This document shows, piece after piece, positions 42,331 through 52,802 of a stretch of DNA of 64,000 nt (positions are counted from its first letter, which is position 1; each line of letters starts with the position of its first letter). Origin of the DNA: Macrolepiota albuminosa (lineage: Eukaryota > Basidiomycota > Agaricomycetes > Agaricales > Agaricaceae); NCBI GenBank assembly GCA_027475525.1, contig JAMWFC010000046.1:620001-684000 (forward strand), read 5' to 3'. The position numbers and the translations under genes were made by a program. Under the pieces are notes generated by a model that worked only from the letters and a program-made list of their open reading frames with translations, was not told the DNA's origin and made no database searches.

Positions 42331-42997
42331 TCGCAAACCAGCGTGATTTGTTTTTCTAATCTTTTTTCCGGGTCAAATCGTACAAATTCTACGAGACGAA
42401 TGCGAGATCGTGTACGAGTCGCATGGACCGCGAACCTGGAGAGGGAAACCGAGTCTTAGGGACCTCCCATAACATTCGTTCGCTCTACAGGTGAGTCTCG
42501 GTAGCTACTCCAGATGGATCTGGGTGGACCTTTGATGCGTTTCATGGTGGACTCTAAATTTGATTTAGCCGGACAGTTTGCAGTTACAGATTTCTTTTGC
42601 AATTACAATATATTCCTTTGGCTTTGCTTCGTCGCCCCCTGGAACGATTTTTATGGCTCAACTTTGATATTTGTGAGACACGCTGATAAGGTGATTGCAC
42701 TTTATGCTCTATACGTGTTTCTTCGGATTCTGGAAAAAGGAGTATGATTAGATGCCATGCAGCACGATTAGTTTTTTTCTGACCCAACTCATTTAAATCC
42801 CGATTTTGCACACGCGTCGAGGACGCGACTGGTCAGGTGACCTCAGAAATAACCTGCCCTCAATTGCATCGTGACACGTACGGCTGGTGCAAACTTGGTC
42901 GACCATACTCCAGATCACCGCCGCCTCGCTGGAAGAAGGCCTTTAGTGTCCAATACAAGGTGAAGACACCACCTTCTTCTTGCTTGAATTTTATACG
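42331..42997. other. Intergenic upstream of delta-COP, no gene seen
   Basis: No ORF with motif support. The right part (about 42850-42997) is the probable 5' UTR and promoter of delta-COP. Confidence 0.5.
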
Positions 42998-44978
42998 ATG
43001 GTCTGTTGTTATACGGCTGCTTTGAAAGCTCGCAAATCTAACTAAATCTCGCTTCATCGCTTCAGGTTGTGTTAGCAGCTTCGATATGTACAAAAGGCGG
43101 CAAAGGTGAGCAGTGCATCCTGTGGAAGTGTATCCATACTGACTTGGTCATCGTAGCCGTCATTTCTCGTCAATTCCGGGACATGACACGCGCAAGAATC
43201 GAGTCTCTCCTTGCGTCATTTCCAAAACTCATCCCAGCAAACACACAACACACCTCGGTAGAAACTTCCGACGTTCGATATGTCTATCAACCGCTAGAAG
43301 ACCTTTATATACTCTTGATAACGAATAAGGCTTCAAACATTCTGCAGGACATCGATACATTGCATCTTTTCGCACGTGTCGTATCGGACCTATGCAGGAG
43401 CGCAGACGAGCGCGAAATCCAGAAGAATGCATTCGAGCTACTCGGGGCGTTTGACGAGATTGTGAGCATGGGATATCGGGAGAACGTGAATCTGATGCAG
43501 GTGCGGAACGTGCTGGAAATGGAAAGCCACGAAGAGAAGATACAAGAGATAATCGCCAGGGTGTGTGTCTGCCGTATCATCACCCTCGTGGCTCAAGTTG
43601 CTTATGCTATTTTGCAGAACAAGGAAGCGGAAGCGAAAGAGGAGCTTAAACGCCGCGCTAAGCAGCTCGAGATGCAGCGCCGGGAACAACAGCGACGGGC
43701 GGCAAATACAGGCAGCAGCGGGTTTATTGGTAGTGGCAATTCTATGTATTCGCCTGTGCCGCGATTTGAAGCCCCAGAAACGCCCGTGCCCATCACCCGC
43801 ACCACTTCGACACCTGCTGCCCGCCCGCCGGCGTTCAAGGGCACCGGCATGAAGCTGGGTGGCAAGAAGACGAAGCAGGCGGAGCTCATTGACGCACTCG
43901 GGGGTGACGTCGCTGCGAGCGTTGCAACTTCGGATATCTCTGTCCCTCCGACACCATCAGCCTCCTCCCAGCCCCAGCATCCAGCTGCTACAAAGCACGA
44001 TGGGCGTGGCAGCTTGCCGGAGGTCCAGATGGAGAGGTACGTAACTCCAGCTTGCTTAGTACACTTCCCACGATGCTGAATGGAATGATCTGCCACATTG
44101 CATTGTAGCGTGCACATTGCCATCAAGGAGACGATCTCGCTCTCCCTGATGCGGGACGGGGGCGTGGAATCGATGGAGCTCAAGGGTGACATGAACCTCC
44201 ACATCTCAGATGCGGCTCTCGCGCATTTGCAAATCGCACTCTCTTCGCCTTCGACGGATTTCGGTGGAAACAGCTTGCAATTCAAGCAACACCCTAATGT
44301 TGCCAAGTTCACACCGGGTCAGGAACGAGTCATTGCGCTCAAAGACCCCTCACGGCCCTTTCCCGTTGGCCAGAGCTTAGCTGTGCTCAAGTGGAGATAC
44401 GCTGGAATAGACGAGAGCAACGTCCCTCTGTCCAGTAAGCTCTATCATATAGTCTAACCGAGTCACTTTTTCCCTACTTGCTGACCGGATGAATATAGTC
44501 AATTGCTGGCCCTCGCCTTCGAATGACGGCACTTGCGAGGTCAACATTGAGTACGAGTTGGAGAACGAGAACGTCACGCTCCACGACGTCGTCATCTCCA
44601 TACCTCTCCCGTAAGTCCGTTAAATGCCCCTCCCTAACTCCAAGCTTACCACCCTCACCCCAAAATTCTAATCATAGGACTGGCTCGTACCCCACCGTGT
44701 CGTCACACACGGGGGAATGGTCCCTCGACCCGGGCTCACATTCCCTCGCGTGGTCCGTCACTCGTGTATCCGCGGCCGACGGCACGCGCTCGGGCTCGAT
44801 GATTTTCACTGTCGGCGGAGACGACGCAAGCGCGTTCTACCCGGTTCAGGTGACATTTGTGGGCCAGGGAAGCCTTGCTGGCGTCGGCGTCGCATCTGTG
44901 AGTAAGATTGGAGGTGAGAATGTCACGGCGTTCTCTGTCGATGCGGTTGTTACGACCGAGGAGTACCTCGTGGTTTGA
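42998..44978 (+). CDS. RET2: Coatomer subunit delta (delta-COP), 7 exons
   Basis: A 534-aa subunit of the COPI F-subcomplex that coats Golgi-to-ER vesicles. Exons: 42998-43000, 43066-43105, 43157-43560, 43618-44036, 44109-44434, 44499-44610, 44678-44978 (1605 nt). The N-terminal longin/AP-small-chain-like domain begins VVLAASICTKGGK with ISRQFRDM and YVYQPLEDLYILLITNK. A linker with EELKRRAKQLEMQRREQQRR coiled-coil and GMKLGGKKTKQAELIDAL follows. The C-terminal mu-homology domain starts IAIKETISLSLMRDGGVES and runs to VTTEEYLVV. Length and order match the family (about 510-540 aa). Exon 1 codes only the ATG. Intron 3 (57 nt) is a multiple of three with no stop, so unspliced message would add 19 residues. 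Confidence 0.95.
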
Positions 44979-45389
44979 GCATGTGTATGTGTAGAAGGGT
45001 TCTTTTTTTCTTCTTCAATACCCAGAGTTACAAAGTCCTGATTCTGATTTTTGAGAGAGGGATCATTTGATGGATATTGATGACCAGCTGGACCAAGGCA
45101 ATTTCGGTTTATGCCAAGTGTTAAGGGTTGTTTGACAAGATGGAGACAAAGATGTAACTGTCTAAGCTGCTCTGTTGCAGAAAGATTTACGGATTTGGTG
45201 AATTCTCCAGTAGTCCAATTGAACAAAGTTTCTGTGGCCGGTTAGTGGACATTAAGTGCAGCTGGATGGACCCAGGGGTAGGCGGTGTCTGTGGCAAGCA
45301 TGAAAAGCAGATCCTATCATACAGCAGCTGTTTCACGATGATGCAGACAAAGTATTTTATGCATGGCAAGAACAAGGACATGGGACATG
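44979..45389. other. Downstream of delta-COP, no gene
   Basis: Probably delta-COP 3' UTR followed by unannotated sequence. No supported ORF. Confidence 0.5.
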
Positions 45390-46690
45390 TTATCGTTTGG
45401 AGAAAACAAAGACATGCGAAGAGTTCAGTCAGAGCTCATAACCTGTTAGAACTGAGAGGATATCCTTATCTCGCGGGCGGTTTGAAAGTTGAGAGGTTTC
45501 CTGGGCGTATATATAGAAGGTATGCTAGTATTTTACCATATCACAAACGTCACACCAGCCACCCATCACGCAGGGCCACTGGCCACCCCTCATTGCTTTG
45601 TCCATTGGCTCCCCCATTGTCTACGATATACGACCACCATAGATGAACCCCTCAGTCGATTATACCGGACTGAGGGGTAAGCAACTATTTACTATAGTGA
45701 TACAGTACGACAGTACCTACAGAGTGAACTTCCGGTTGTTCTTAGGTACAGTTTAAATAACAGTCTATTATACCAGACTGAGGGAGTGAACTTACGGTTG
45801 TTCTTAGGTGTGGTTTCTAACAAGGTATTCATACTTGTAAGAGCCGTAAAAGGCGGATGTATTGTCGCTTGGATGGGACGACGGACAAGCTTAATAATGT
45901 GAATGGGGAAAGCCTGACTCCGACGATCAAATGCGAAGGGCTCCTTGCTCGGCACCATCTACACGCACCACATCATCGGCACCTCTCTCCGCTTCCCCTC
46001 CTACCCTTTCAAGTCTTGATTCTTCGGAAGCTCGACAAGCACGGGGATACCTAGCACATCGTTCTCATTCGATGCGGTACCATATAACCTTGGAAGACGC
46101 GCACGCAGGTGTTGTTCTAGTGCGTACCTGAACACATTCTCTCGATTTACTGCAAGAGGACACAACACGTTACTATTGGAGAGCAAGAGGAAGAAAAAAC
46201 GAACGCAACCCCGGATTCCCAGACGGAACACTTCAGCCCTCTTCACAAACTGAGTCAACCATTCCAAAAACTCCCTCCGCTTGCTATATCATTGTCGAAA
46301 CTCAGCATGGTGCCCCATGAACGCTCTCAGCCTTAGGCAAACCTGAGAATCGAAACACTGAGTTACACTCTAGACGCATGGTTGCTGCGAAATGAGAACA
46401 CGACTCATGGGTCTCGTGGACACCGAAACGCTTGCGTTTTATACAGAACAATGATTGTTGTATTTATTGTTACACTCGTAATTATCGGGACTGATGTCCG
46501 AGTCTATGTCCACTTGTGAATATGCGCAGTCTAGGACTGCCCTTCGATCCTTGGTTTAGGTATTTCCAATTTAAATTGCCTCAAATGATGGCAGCCCCAT
46601 ACTTCTTTTTACGTGAGGAATCAACCTTCCCTGTCTGGAACCCAGATCGAAAATGATAAATTACGATCATCAGCCATAGACTCCATAGCC
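45390..46690. repeat. Module R1 (first copy of a repeated, unrecognised module)
   Basis: Segments here recur in R2 (52070-52517, 56220-58180) and R3 (60300-62230); examples are GGTATTCATACTTGTAAGAGCCG, AAGCTTGATAATGTGAATG-like, CATTCCAAAAACTC and CGACTCATGGGTCTCG. Minus-strand fragments such as DVLGIPVLVELPKN look coding, so R may be a multi-exon minus-strand gene or its relic, but no family was recognised. R1 lacks roughly 1 kb present in R2 and R3. Confidence 0.6.
45648..45783. repeat. Two short palindromic repeats
   Basis: CCCCTCAGTC (45648-45657) pairs with GACTGAGGGG (45668-45677). A related palindrome (CAGTCTATTATACCAGACTG) lies at 45760-45779. The sequence GTGAACTTcCGGTTGTTCTTA occurs beside each. 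They may be ends of a small decayed TIR element. Confidence 0.4.
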
Positions 46691-46697
46691 TTTGATG
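46691..46697. repeat. Target-site duplication, left (TTTGATG)
   Basis: Matches 49711-49717 and the single occurrence in the uninterrupted promoters of F2 and F3. Confidence 0.85.
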
Positions 46698-47020
46698 CCC
46701 AGTGAGAACTGGCTCTGGGCTGGTCGGGGCCTATCGGGTTATATCAGACTCTATAAGGATCAAATCAGATCCAGAACAAACCTGTAATTTACCCACTTCC
46801 CAGATTTTCTTACGGTCCTGTAAGGTCCTGTCGGTTCGCATCTGAATGTGTATAAGTTTCTATCTGGCCTCATCTGGCCTCGTCCTGTTTAGTCCGAAAA
46901 CAACAGAATCAATTCATCTGAATATATCTGAATATATCAGGTCTTATCACGTCTGGTCTGAGAATTACAGAATGTATTTTCAACGATGTATCTGATACCA
47001 TCTGTTTACGACTGAAATTA

Positions 47021-49419
47021 TCATATTACCACCAAAACTATCTGCCACTTAATTTCAAATGTATTCTGAAGATCGACTAAGTTTAATTGAGCTAAAGCGA
47101 CAAAGCAGCAAGCATACCTTAGAGGTTGTGATGAATTCTTGTCGGGAACATTCAGCAAAGTTGATGTGGCATTCTCAGTTGTCTGTCCTCTCTTCTTCCG
47201 TGCCTTGATTTCTTCTTTCGAAAGCTGCTGATATTTCTGTGAGATTGGCTTGGTGAGTATCATGTACATGGGCAAATTAACATAGCGTACTTCTTTTGTT
47301 GGCCCATCGCAGCATTTCCATGCTATAGCGAACTCCCCTTCAGTGGCATTGGGATGCGATGTGAGGTAGTCGATGAGATAAAGATTCCTGTACATGAACA
47401 TGTAAATATTTAAATGAAAAATCGAATATGATAACATACCGAGCTGTCGTAACTCCGTCTTTTGCCTTGAGTGGTTTTGAATTTGATTTCTTGATGATGG
47501 GATTTGGTTCAGTTGCGATTTGAGGAATCGAGATCGGTGGTGGTGGAACATGAACATTTTTCCTGTAAAAATTTATTAGTTCGAGGTCCTTGCTGTGATT
47601 GATCGATCAACTTGCAAGGGATTAAGAATCCGATGAGTCTTTGGCTGTTGAAAATGAGGTGGCTCTGACTCAGAGGCAGTTGATGCCAGCAGTAATGGTG
47701 ATTCGGTGGAGGGTGTGACTGTAATTGACATATGCGATGGTGCTGGTACATGCAATGATTGAATTGGTACCTGTGACGTGGCAGGGTCAGTTTGGCATCG
47801 AGAAGGAATAAAACAGTAAACAAAGACGCAACGGCTACAGAGGACATGGACAATGGATCCTGTGAGGGAGATGGGGCTTGCGAAGATGAGGCTTGCAATG
47901 CAGATACTTGTGATGGTGTGACTTGTGATGCAGATGTAGCTTGCGAAGACGTGACTTGTGATTCGGGTGGGGCTTGGGATTCAGGTGGGGCTTGGGATTT
48001 GGGTGGGGCTTGTGATACAGATGAGGCTTGTGAGCACAGAGATTGCGAGGATGGAGCGCGTGATGCAGATAAAACTTGTGACGAAGACAGAGCTTGTAAT
48101 GAAGACGGAGCTTGCAATGAAGATGGAGCTTGTAACGGAGATATGGCTTGCAATGGAGACTGGGCTTGTGATGGAGACTGGGCTTGCAACAGAGACTCAG
48201 CTTCCGAAGAAGGCTGTGCTTGCGATGAAGATTTTACTGCTACAATAAAAATCAGCATAAAATCAGAAAAAAGAATAGCAATGCACCTTCAAGCCCATCA
48301 TCGTCAATTTCAAAGACTGACGCACCACAAAAGGGAGGCGAGAAATGCTTTGACTTCTCGAAAACTGGGGAGGAAGAGCGCTTTCGCTTTTTTGGCTTTA
48401 ATCGGCGAATAAAATTGTTATCGGCATTGTCGTCATCATTATCATCATCGTTATCATCTGAGAGATTACCAGTCCAATCAGGGTACTTGATTGTTGCATA
48501 AGTCTCGATTTTCCAGTAATTTTCAGCAAATAGGAACTCTGGGTGGGCTGTAAGCATGCGAAAATAGAAGAAATCCTGTACAAGGTTCGACTTCTTCTTC
48601 CATGTCGGAGGGTCCTGAGAGTGAAGACGGAACTCATTCCAACAGGTTCGTGCCGTCTCCGAAATTTGTTTCAGGCGATTCTTCGAAACTGAATGTCCAT
48701 TACTATCAGTAATAAAGCCAAACCTCTTTGTTTTTCGTCCCCGATTCTTCTCTGTCTCTACCCAATTTGTCCATTCTTGCAGCTCCCAAAAGGGTACATT
48801 CGGATGGTCCTCACGGTCCTTTGTAGTAGGAATCTTGGCAGGAACTTGGAGATTCGATGATGAAGAAGGGTGCGTGCATAGTTCTGATGATACAAGACCT
48901 GTATTTGATGAGGCTAAAGTATTTGATAACAGCTGGCGAATATGTGTGAGTTCGTTACTATTAATTTAAATGATTAATAAATGATATATGCAACTAAACT
49001 GCATATACACACTTTAACATTCGTATTTCGACCTTTTGCTCAGTAGATATGTTCCAAAGTTCAGTATATGCATTGTTTCCAGCACAGATGAGGTCAGTGT
49101 GCGTGGCATTAGCAAGAACTGGTGTTCGAAAATATTGTGCAGGCTAGATATAAATAGTAAGTATGGATTCCATGACTGGGAAAGAATTTACAAGGTCAGC
49201 ACGCATAGTATTCACAGCATTTGGAGTGGGAAAAGATTGTTCATGACCTGAAAACCTTGCAGTTGGCTACCGAACACAAGTCAGGAATTGTGATCACATT
49301 TTTAGTGTGCCACTTACATGGTATTGAGATTGCTGAGTATTATTAGAAAGTGAATGAGAAGTGAAACCGAAGTCAGAGCTTAATTGAGAAGAAAAATTAA
49401 AGTCAGAGCCATTAGACAT
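47021..49419 (-). CDS. Multi-exon protein of the 3.0-kb TIR element, unknown function
   Basis: Probable start at 49419 (MSNGSDFNFSSQ); stop at 47021-47023. Several short introns are needed, for example GTAAGTGG after QSQYH and GTAGCC...CACAG after PLSMSS. Exon borders are only partly resolved. Recognisable parts in order: an S/N/Q-rich start, a basic-aromatic region with RTCWNEFRLHSQDPPTWKKK and HPEFLFAENYWKIETYAT, an acidic D/N run, a basic KPKKRKR that could be a nuclear signal, a long S/Q/A/P repeat of about six-residue units (near 47880-48240), and a C-terminal segment with ATEGEFAIAWKCC. I recall similar aromatic-rich proteins being abundant in agaricomycetes but know no function. No catalytic motif is visible. 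Confidence 0.5.
47880..48240 (-). repeat. Coding minisatellite (SQAP-type repeats)
   Basis: Imperfect 18-nt units encoding SQAPPE, LQAPSS and SQAQSP-like hexapeptides on the minus strand. Such low-complexity linkers vary in length by slippage. Confidence 0.7.
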
Positions 49420-49710
49420 TAGAGCGACGGTAAGTGGTACAAGACAGCGACCATCTTCCAGCCGCGTGATACATGTGACTTGCTACATGTGACTTGCATC
49501 TCTACCCATCTCTAACTCGTACAAGCCGATCAGGCTGAGGACGTTGCTGCGCAGCTTATGACATCGCAGCTGTTCTAAATATACAAATATCTGACTAATA
49601 TTGTCTAAATTGAGAGTTGTGCCGAAATTTCAGCCCAGTTCAGCCCAGACCGGAAATTTACACAGATTCTCCGATCCTCCCGGATCCCTCCAGATCCAGT
49701 TCTCACTGGG

Positions 49711-49717
49711 TTTGATG
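49711..49717. repeat. Target-site duplication, right (TTTGATG)
   Basis: Right partner of 46691-46697; seven bases upstream of the F1 TATA box. Confidence 0.85.
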
Positions 49718-49723
49718 GTCGAG

Positions 49724-49730
49724 TATAAAT
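49724..49730 (+). promoter_or_regulatory. TATA box of F1
   Basis: GAGTATAAATACTA is conserved upstream of F1, F2 (58181) and F3 (62236), each about 80-160 bp before the ATG. In F1 the 3.0-kb TIR element ends 14 bp upstream. Confidence 0.7.
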
Positions 49731-49807
49731 ACTAGGTCATGCACGCGCTACACTGGTACGACTTTCAATATCAACCCTGAAATCGTCATACCTTTTCCTG
49801 ATCGACA

Positions 49808-51166
49808 ATGATAGAATGGGAAAGAAACGTATATCAGAACCTAGGCAAAGGATTGATAGGCGCCATGATCTGGGAAATGCCAATTGCCGTTCTCTGTGTA
49901 GGTGCGTTGCTGATTGTTTCCACATTGTGTCACTACTGGGCTTTTCATCCTTCCATTGCTGGAACTGATTTTGCCTTGGTAGGCATATTCACTCCACTAT
50001 ATGCCATAGTAATCCATACTATAATCAGGTATGTGCCAGCGTCTATCTACAAGTACTCTGCGACATAGTAAACCAGTCATTCTTCAGACGCCAAGAAAAA
50101 TCTCTCCATTCCAAAGCAACGTTGACAATTATCTCATTGAGTCTTGTGACAACACTTGGGTATCCTGCACTGCAATTGGTACTCCTAATCCTGCATGTCA
50201 AGTGCGATTTCCCCTTGAAAGACTCTTGTCCTTTCTCCCAAAGCATCACATCAGTATTTATAATGGAAATAATATCTACGTTACCAGTGCGTTGAAAAGC
50301 TCATTGGAAGGTAAAATTTTCCTGATAGAAAACTTCCTGCCCAATACAGCTTGTTTTTAATGACGCTATAATCATATGGCGTGCGTGGTCTATTCTTGGT
50401 AAGCAACGATGGGCGTCTGTAATTTCAACTGGACTGTGTGTCCTTTCCTTTTGTAAGTCACAAATTTTGAATGTGCCGTGTGACCAATCCTATCTTTTGA
50501 AGTGGTCGGACTGGTTTACATGGCTACTTCTGTAGTCTTTAATTGGGGTACCTGGAGCAGTAATCCACCACCAGTGGACTTCATCAAACTATCGGTCCTG
50601 GTTTATGCATTTTTTGGGCTGTCTCTCCTTACCAATGCAGTTGCGACATCATTCATTGGGTGGACTTTATAGTGAGTATTCGGTCATACACCTCAAAGCT
50701 CATACTAAAAACAAAAACAAAACCAGCAAACATCTGCAGTTTTTGCGAGACAATAAAATCGAGAAAAGAAAACTATTTGGAGCATGGCGCATCTTAGTAC
50801 TCCTTTTGGATTCTGGAGTCATATACTTCATTTTACAGGTATGGTGCATTTACAATGGTATTTAATACTAAGCAAATGCCCCTTGTCAGACAGCGATGCT
50901 TGGGCTTCAGTTCAGTAAAATTTCAGCTTATAATTATGGTTATTCATTCTTTGCAGCTCTATACCGGAATATTTCTGTGAGTGATAAAACCTGATAGGTG
51001 TCTAAGATGCTATTGGCATATACAGTATGTTTACCCGTCATTGACACTCTTCATTGTACATGAAGCTTCTTCTATTGAAAAATTCCACAATTCAGTAGTG
51101 GCATTACAAACCTCCCAGAACCATTCTGTCTTATATGCTCCATTGTCTAACATAGAAGAGTTCTGA
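49808..51166 (+). CDS. F1, multi-pass membrane protein, unknown function (multi-exon)
   Basis: First of three paralogues. Exon 1 is 49808-50028 (MIEWERNVYQ...; donor GTATGT), exon 2 starts 50088 (CGCCAAGAA). Later exons include one ending at the GTGAGT near 50670, one from AAACATCTGCAG near 50728 to the donor GTATGG near 50838, and a last exon ending at TGA 51164-51166. The middle exon borders (50200-50560) are unresolved. About seven hydrophobic segments are visible, such as IAVLCVGALLIVS, FALVGIFTPLYAIVIHTII, FFGLSLLTNAVATSFIGW and ILVLLLDSGVIYFIL. The order, with a WRAW-like segment in the middle and a last span near the C-terminus, resembles a large unnamed agaricomycete 7TM group. No ligand or partner can be inferred. 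Confidence 0.65.
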
Positions 51167-52069
51167 TAATTTCCCTAGCCTAATACTCGAGTCAAACATA
51201 GGATGGAGGCAGACAAATTCAGTTCAATAGCTGTATGAATCATACAGCTGCTCGAAGGCTTCTCTCGAAGTGGATAGTATTGCTTATTAGTAGACCAAGT
51301 AGTTTATAGCGTTACTTGTAGTGGTAGCAACAGACAGTGTGTGGTCATCCCCACCAAAGTCAGACGCCGCAACATACTCCGTTGTTACCAGCCCCGAAAG
51401 AACACCCTGTCCTTGCACATCACTCGTGTCCATACCCGAGTTGACCTTGCCGGTTCCCATATATATCTATATCTGTCTTGCATCTGATTCTGCACTTGTG
51501 CCAACCTGGTGTCAGTGCGAGTCCATGGACGATCCGTCTCATTCGATAGGATCAAATGAGGCTGATCTCTAAACCCTAACTAACCCTAACAATCCCTAAC
51601 TAACCAACTAACCAACTAACCCTAACAAAGCCTAACCAAACACTGTATTTACGTTCTATTTTTTCCAAAGGGGGTATTTGTTTCCAAAGATGGAATTTAC
51701 GCGCTCTATTTGTTTCCAAATCTATGTATTTATATCTATTTGTTTCCAAAGATACTCTTCGGAATTCATTTCCGGGAGTCTGGACTGCTCCTGGACCTGG
51801 ATCGAATAAGACAGATCGTCCGTCCCCTCTGTCAGTGCGCTCCACGGCTTCTTCGATCCCTGCGCGTGTCCATGCGCCTCTGCATGATGGAGCTCAGACA
51901 AGCTTGGCAGGGGGATGGAAGGATGAAGTCGACACTGAAAGGAGCGGAACAGCGGGACTGCGTGGTTGACAGTGATGATCAGCAGGAGAAGTTTCATCCT
52001 GAATTTTTGTTGTAGGTTGGTGGTAGTGCTGCGGGAAACCTGGATGTTGGCTTTGTTGATTGTGTTACA
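51167..52069. other. Between F1 and R2: degenerate sequence
   Basis: Minus-strand reading of about 51340-51470 gives a coding-like stretch (LVTTEYVAASDFGGDD), and 51997-51760 begins MKLLLLIITVNHAVPLFRSF, which could be a signal peptide. The pieces could not be joined into a gene. Repeats of ATTTGTTTCCAAA occur near 51675-51750. Confidence 0.35.
51571..51638 (+). repeat. Interstitial telomere-like tract (degenerate CCCTAA)
   Basis: AACCCTAACTAACCCTAACA and neighbouring CTAACC/CCTAAC units continue for about 68 bp. The unit is the complement of TTAGGG, the usual basidiomycete telomere repeat, with frequent variants (CTAACCAA). Confidence 0.65.
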
Positions 52070-52517
52070 ACCTTCGTTTCAGCCATCTACGAATGCCATC
52101 CGTTCCTCTCCCACTCTCCCACTACCTCCTCAAGCTTAGACCTTCTGCCCTTCAACCAATAAACCCAAATCTTCCAGACCCTCTCTTCGTCTGTTGGCTC
52201 TAGCTTCTCAGGTGTCACGTTTATATTGGGAATGACGGGAAGAGAACGATAACGCACCTACAATCTTTGACAAATTATTATGATTACCCTCAAAGTTTAT
52301 GGAGACCATCACGGCGCACTAGTAAAAGCATAAGCATCATTTCTTGGAGGCCCTGGAGAAGTGTTCAGTCAGAAATGGCTTGTAACTTATTAGATCTGAC
52401 AGTATATCTTTATCACATGGGCATTTTAAAAGTTGAAAGATACCTAAACATACACCTAGAAGGTATTCATACTTGTAAGAGCCGTAAAAGACAGATGTAT
52501 TGTCATTTGCATGGGAC
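52070..52517. repeat. Module R2, left part
   Basis: Matches 60300-60760 of R3 (for example CTCCCACTACCTCCTCAAG, GGCCCTGGAGAAGTGTTCAG, AGATCTGACAGTATATCTTT). It is interrupted by the Harbinger element and continues at 56220. Confidence 0.75.
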
Positions 52518-52520
52518 AAT

Positions 52521-52582
52521 AGGGCGTTTCACGCTGCGATTTTTGATCGTTTCTTGATGGATTTTTCGACTGATTTTCCGTT
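52521..52582. repeat. Harbinger left TIR
   Basis: Pairs with 56079-56139 and, because of the 77-bp duplication, again with 56156-56216. Confidence 0.88.
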
Positions 52583-52802
52583 CATTTTTCGGAATTCGGA
52601 TGAATCCGAAAAATCAACGTTTGAAAAATGACAGCCATTTTTTCAAGTATGCAAAAGGAGCCTCTGACCTCCTTTTGCATGTTTTTCAGTCAGTTTTTTG
52701 CTTCGTTTTTTTTTGTATTCACGTATTACATATATGAAAATAATAATTTATTATTACAAATTGATACGTCCTTTCTGTCGACCTCCCACTGTCCTATCTG
52801 AT

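Larger units (their letters stand above)
46698..49710. mobile_element. 3.0-kb TIR element with 7-bp target duplication, no transposase seen
   Basis: Ends are inverted: CCCAGTGAGAACTGG at 46698 and its complement CCAGTTCTCACTGGG ending 49710, extending to about 21 bp with one mismatch. TTTGATG flanks both sides (46691-46697, 49711-49717). The uninterrupted site CTTTGATGGTCGAG exists upstream of F2 and F3, which proves the insertion. Subterminal short repeats (TCTGGCCTC, GGTCCTGT, TGAATATATC) are present. The only gene visible is a minus-strand protein without a DDE or RNase H-like signature, so the element may be non-autonomous or use an unrecognised enzyme. Confidence 0.85.

Noticed and set aside
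43602..44312. 236-codon minus-strand ORF inside delta-COP
   Set aside because: Entirely antisense to conserved delta-COP exons; shadow frame.
47792..48412. 206-codon + strand ORF rich in C, D, E and G within the 3.0-kb TIR element
   Set aside because: It is the antisense of the S/Q/A/P hexapeptide repeat; the repeat makes all frames open. The minus strand fits splice signals and flanking exons better.
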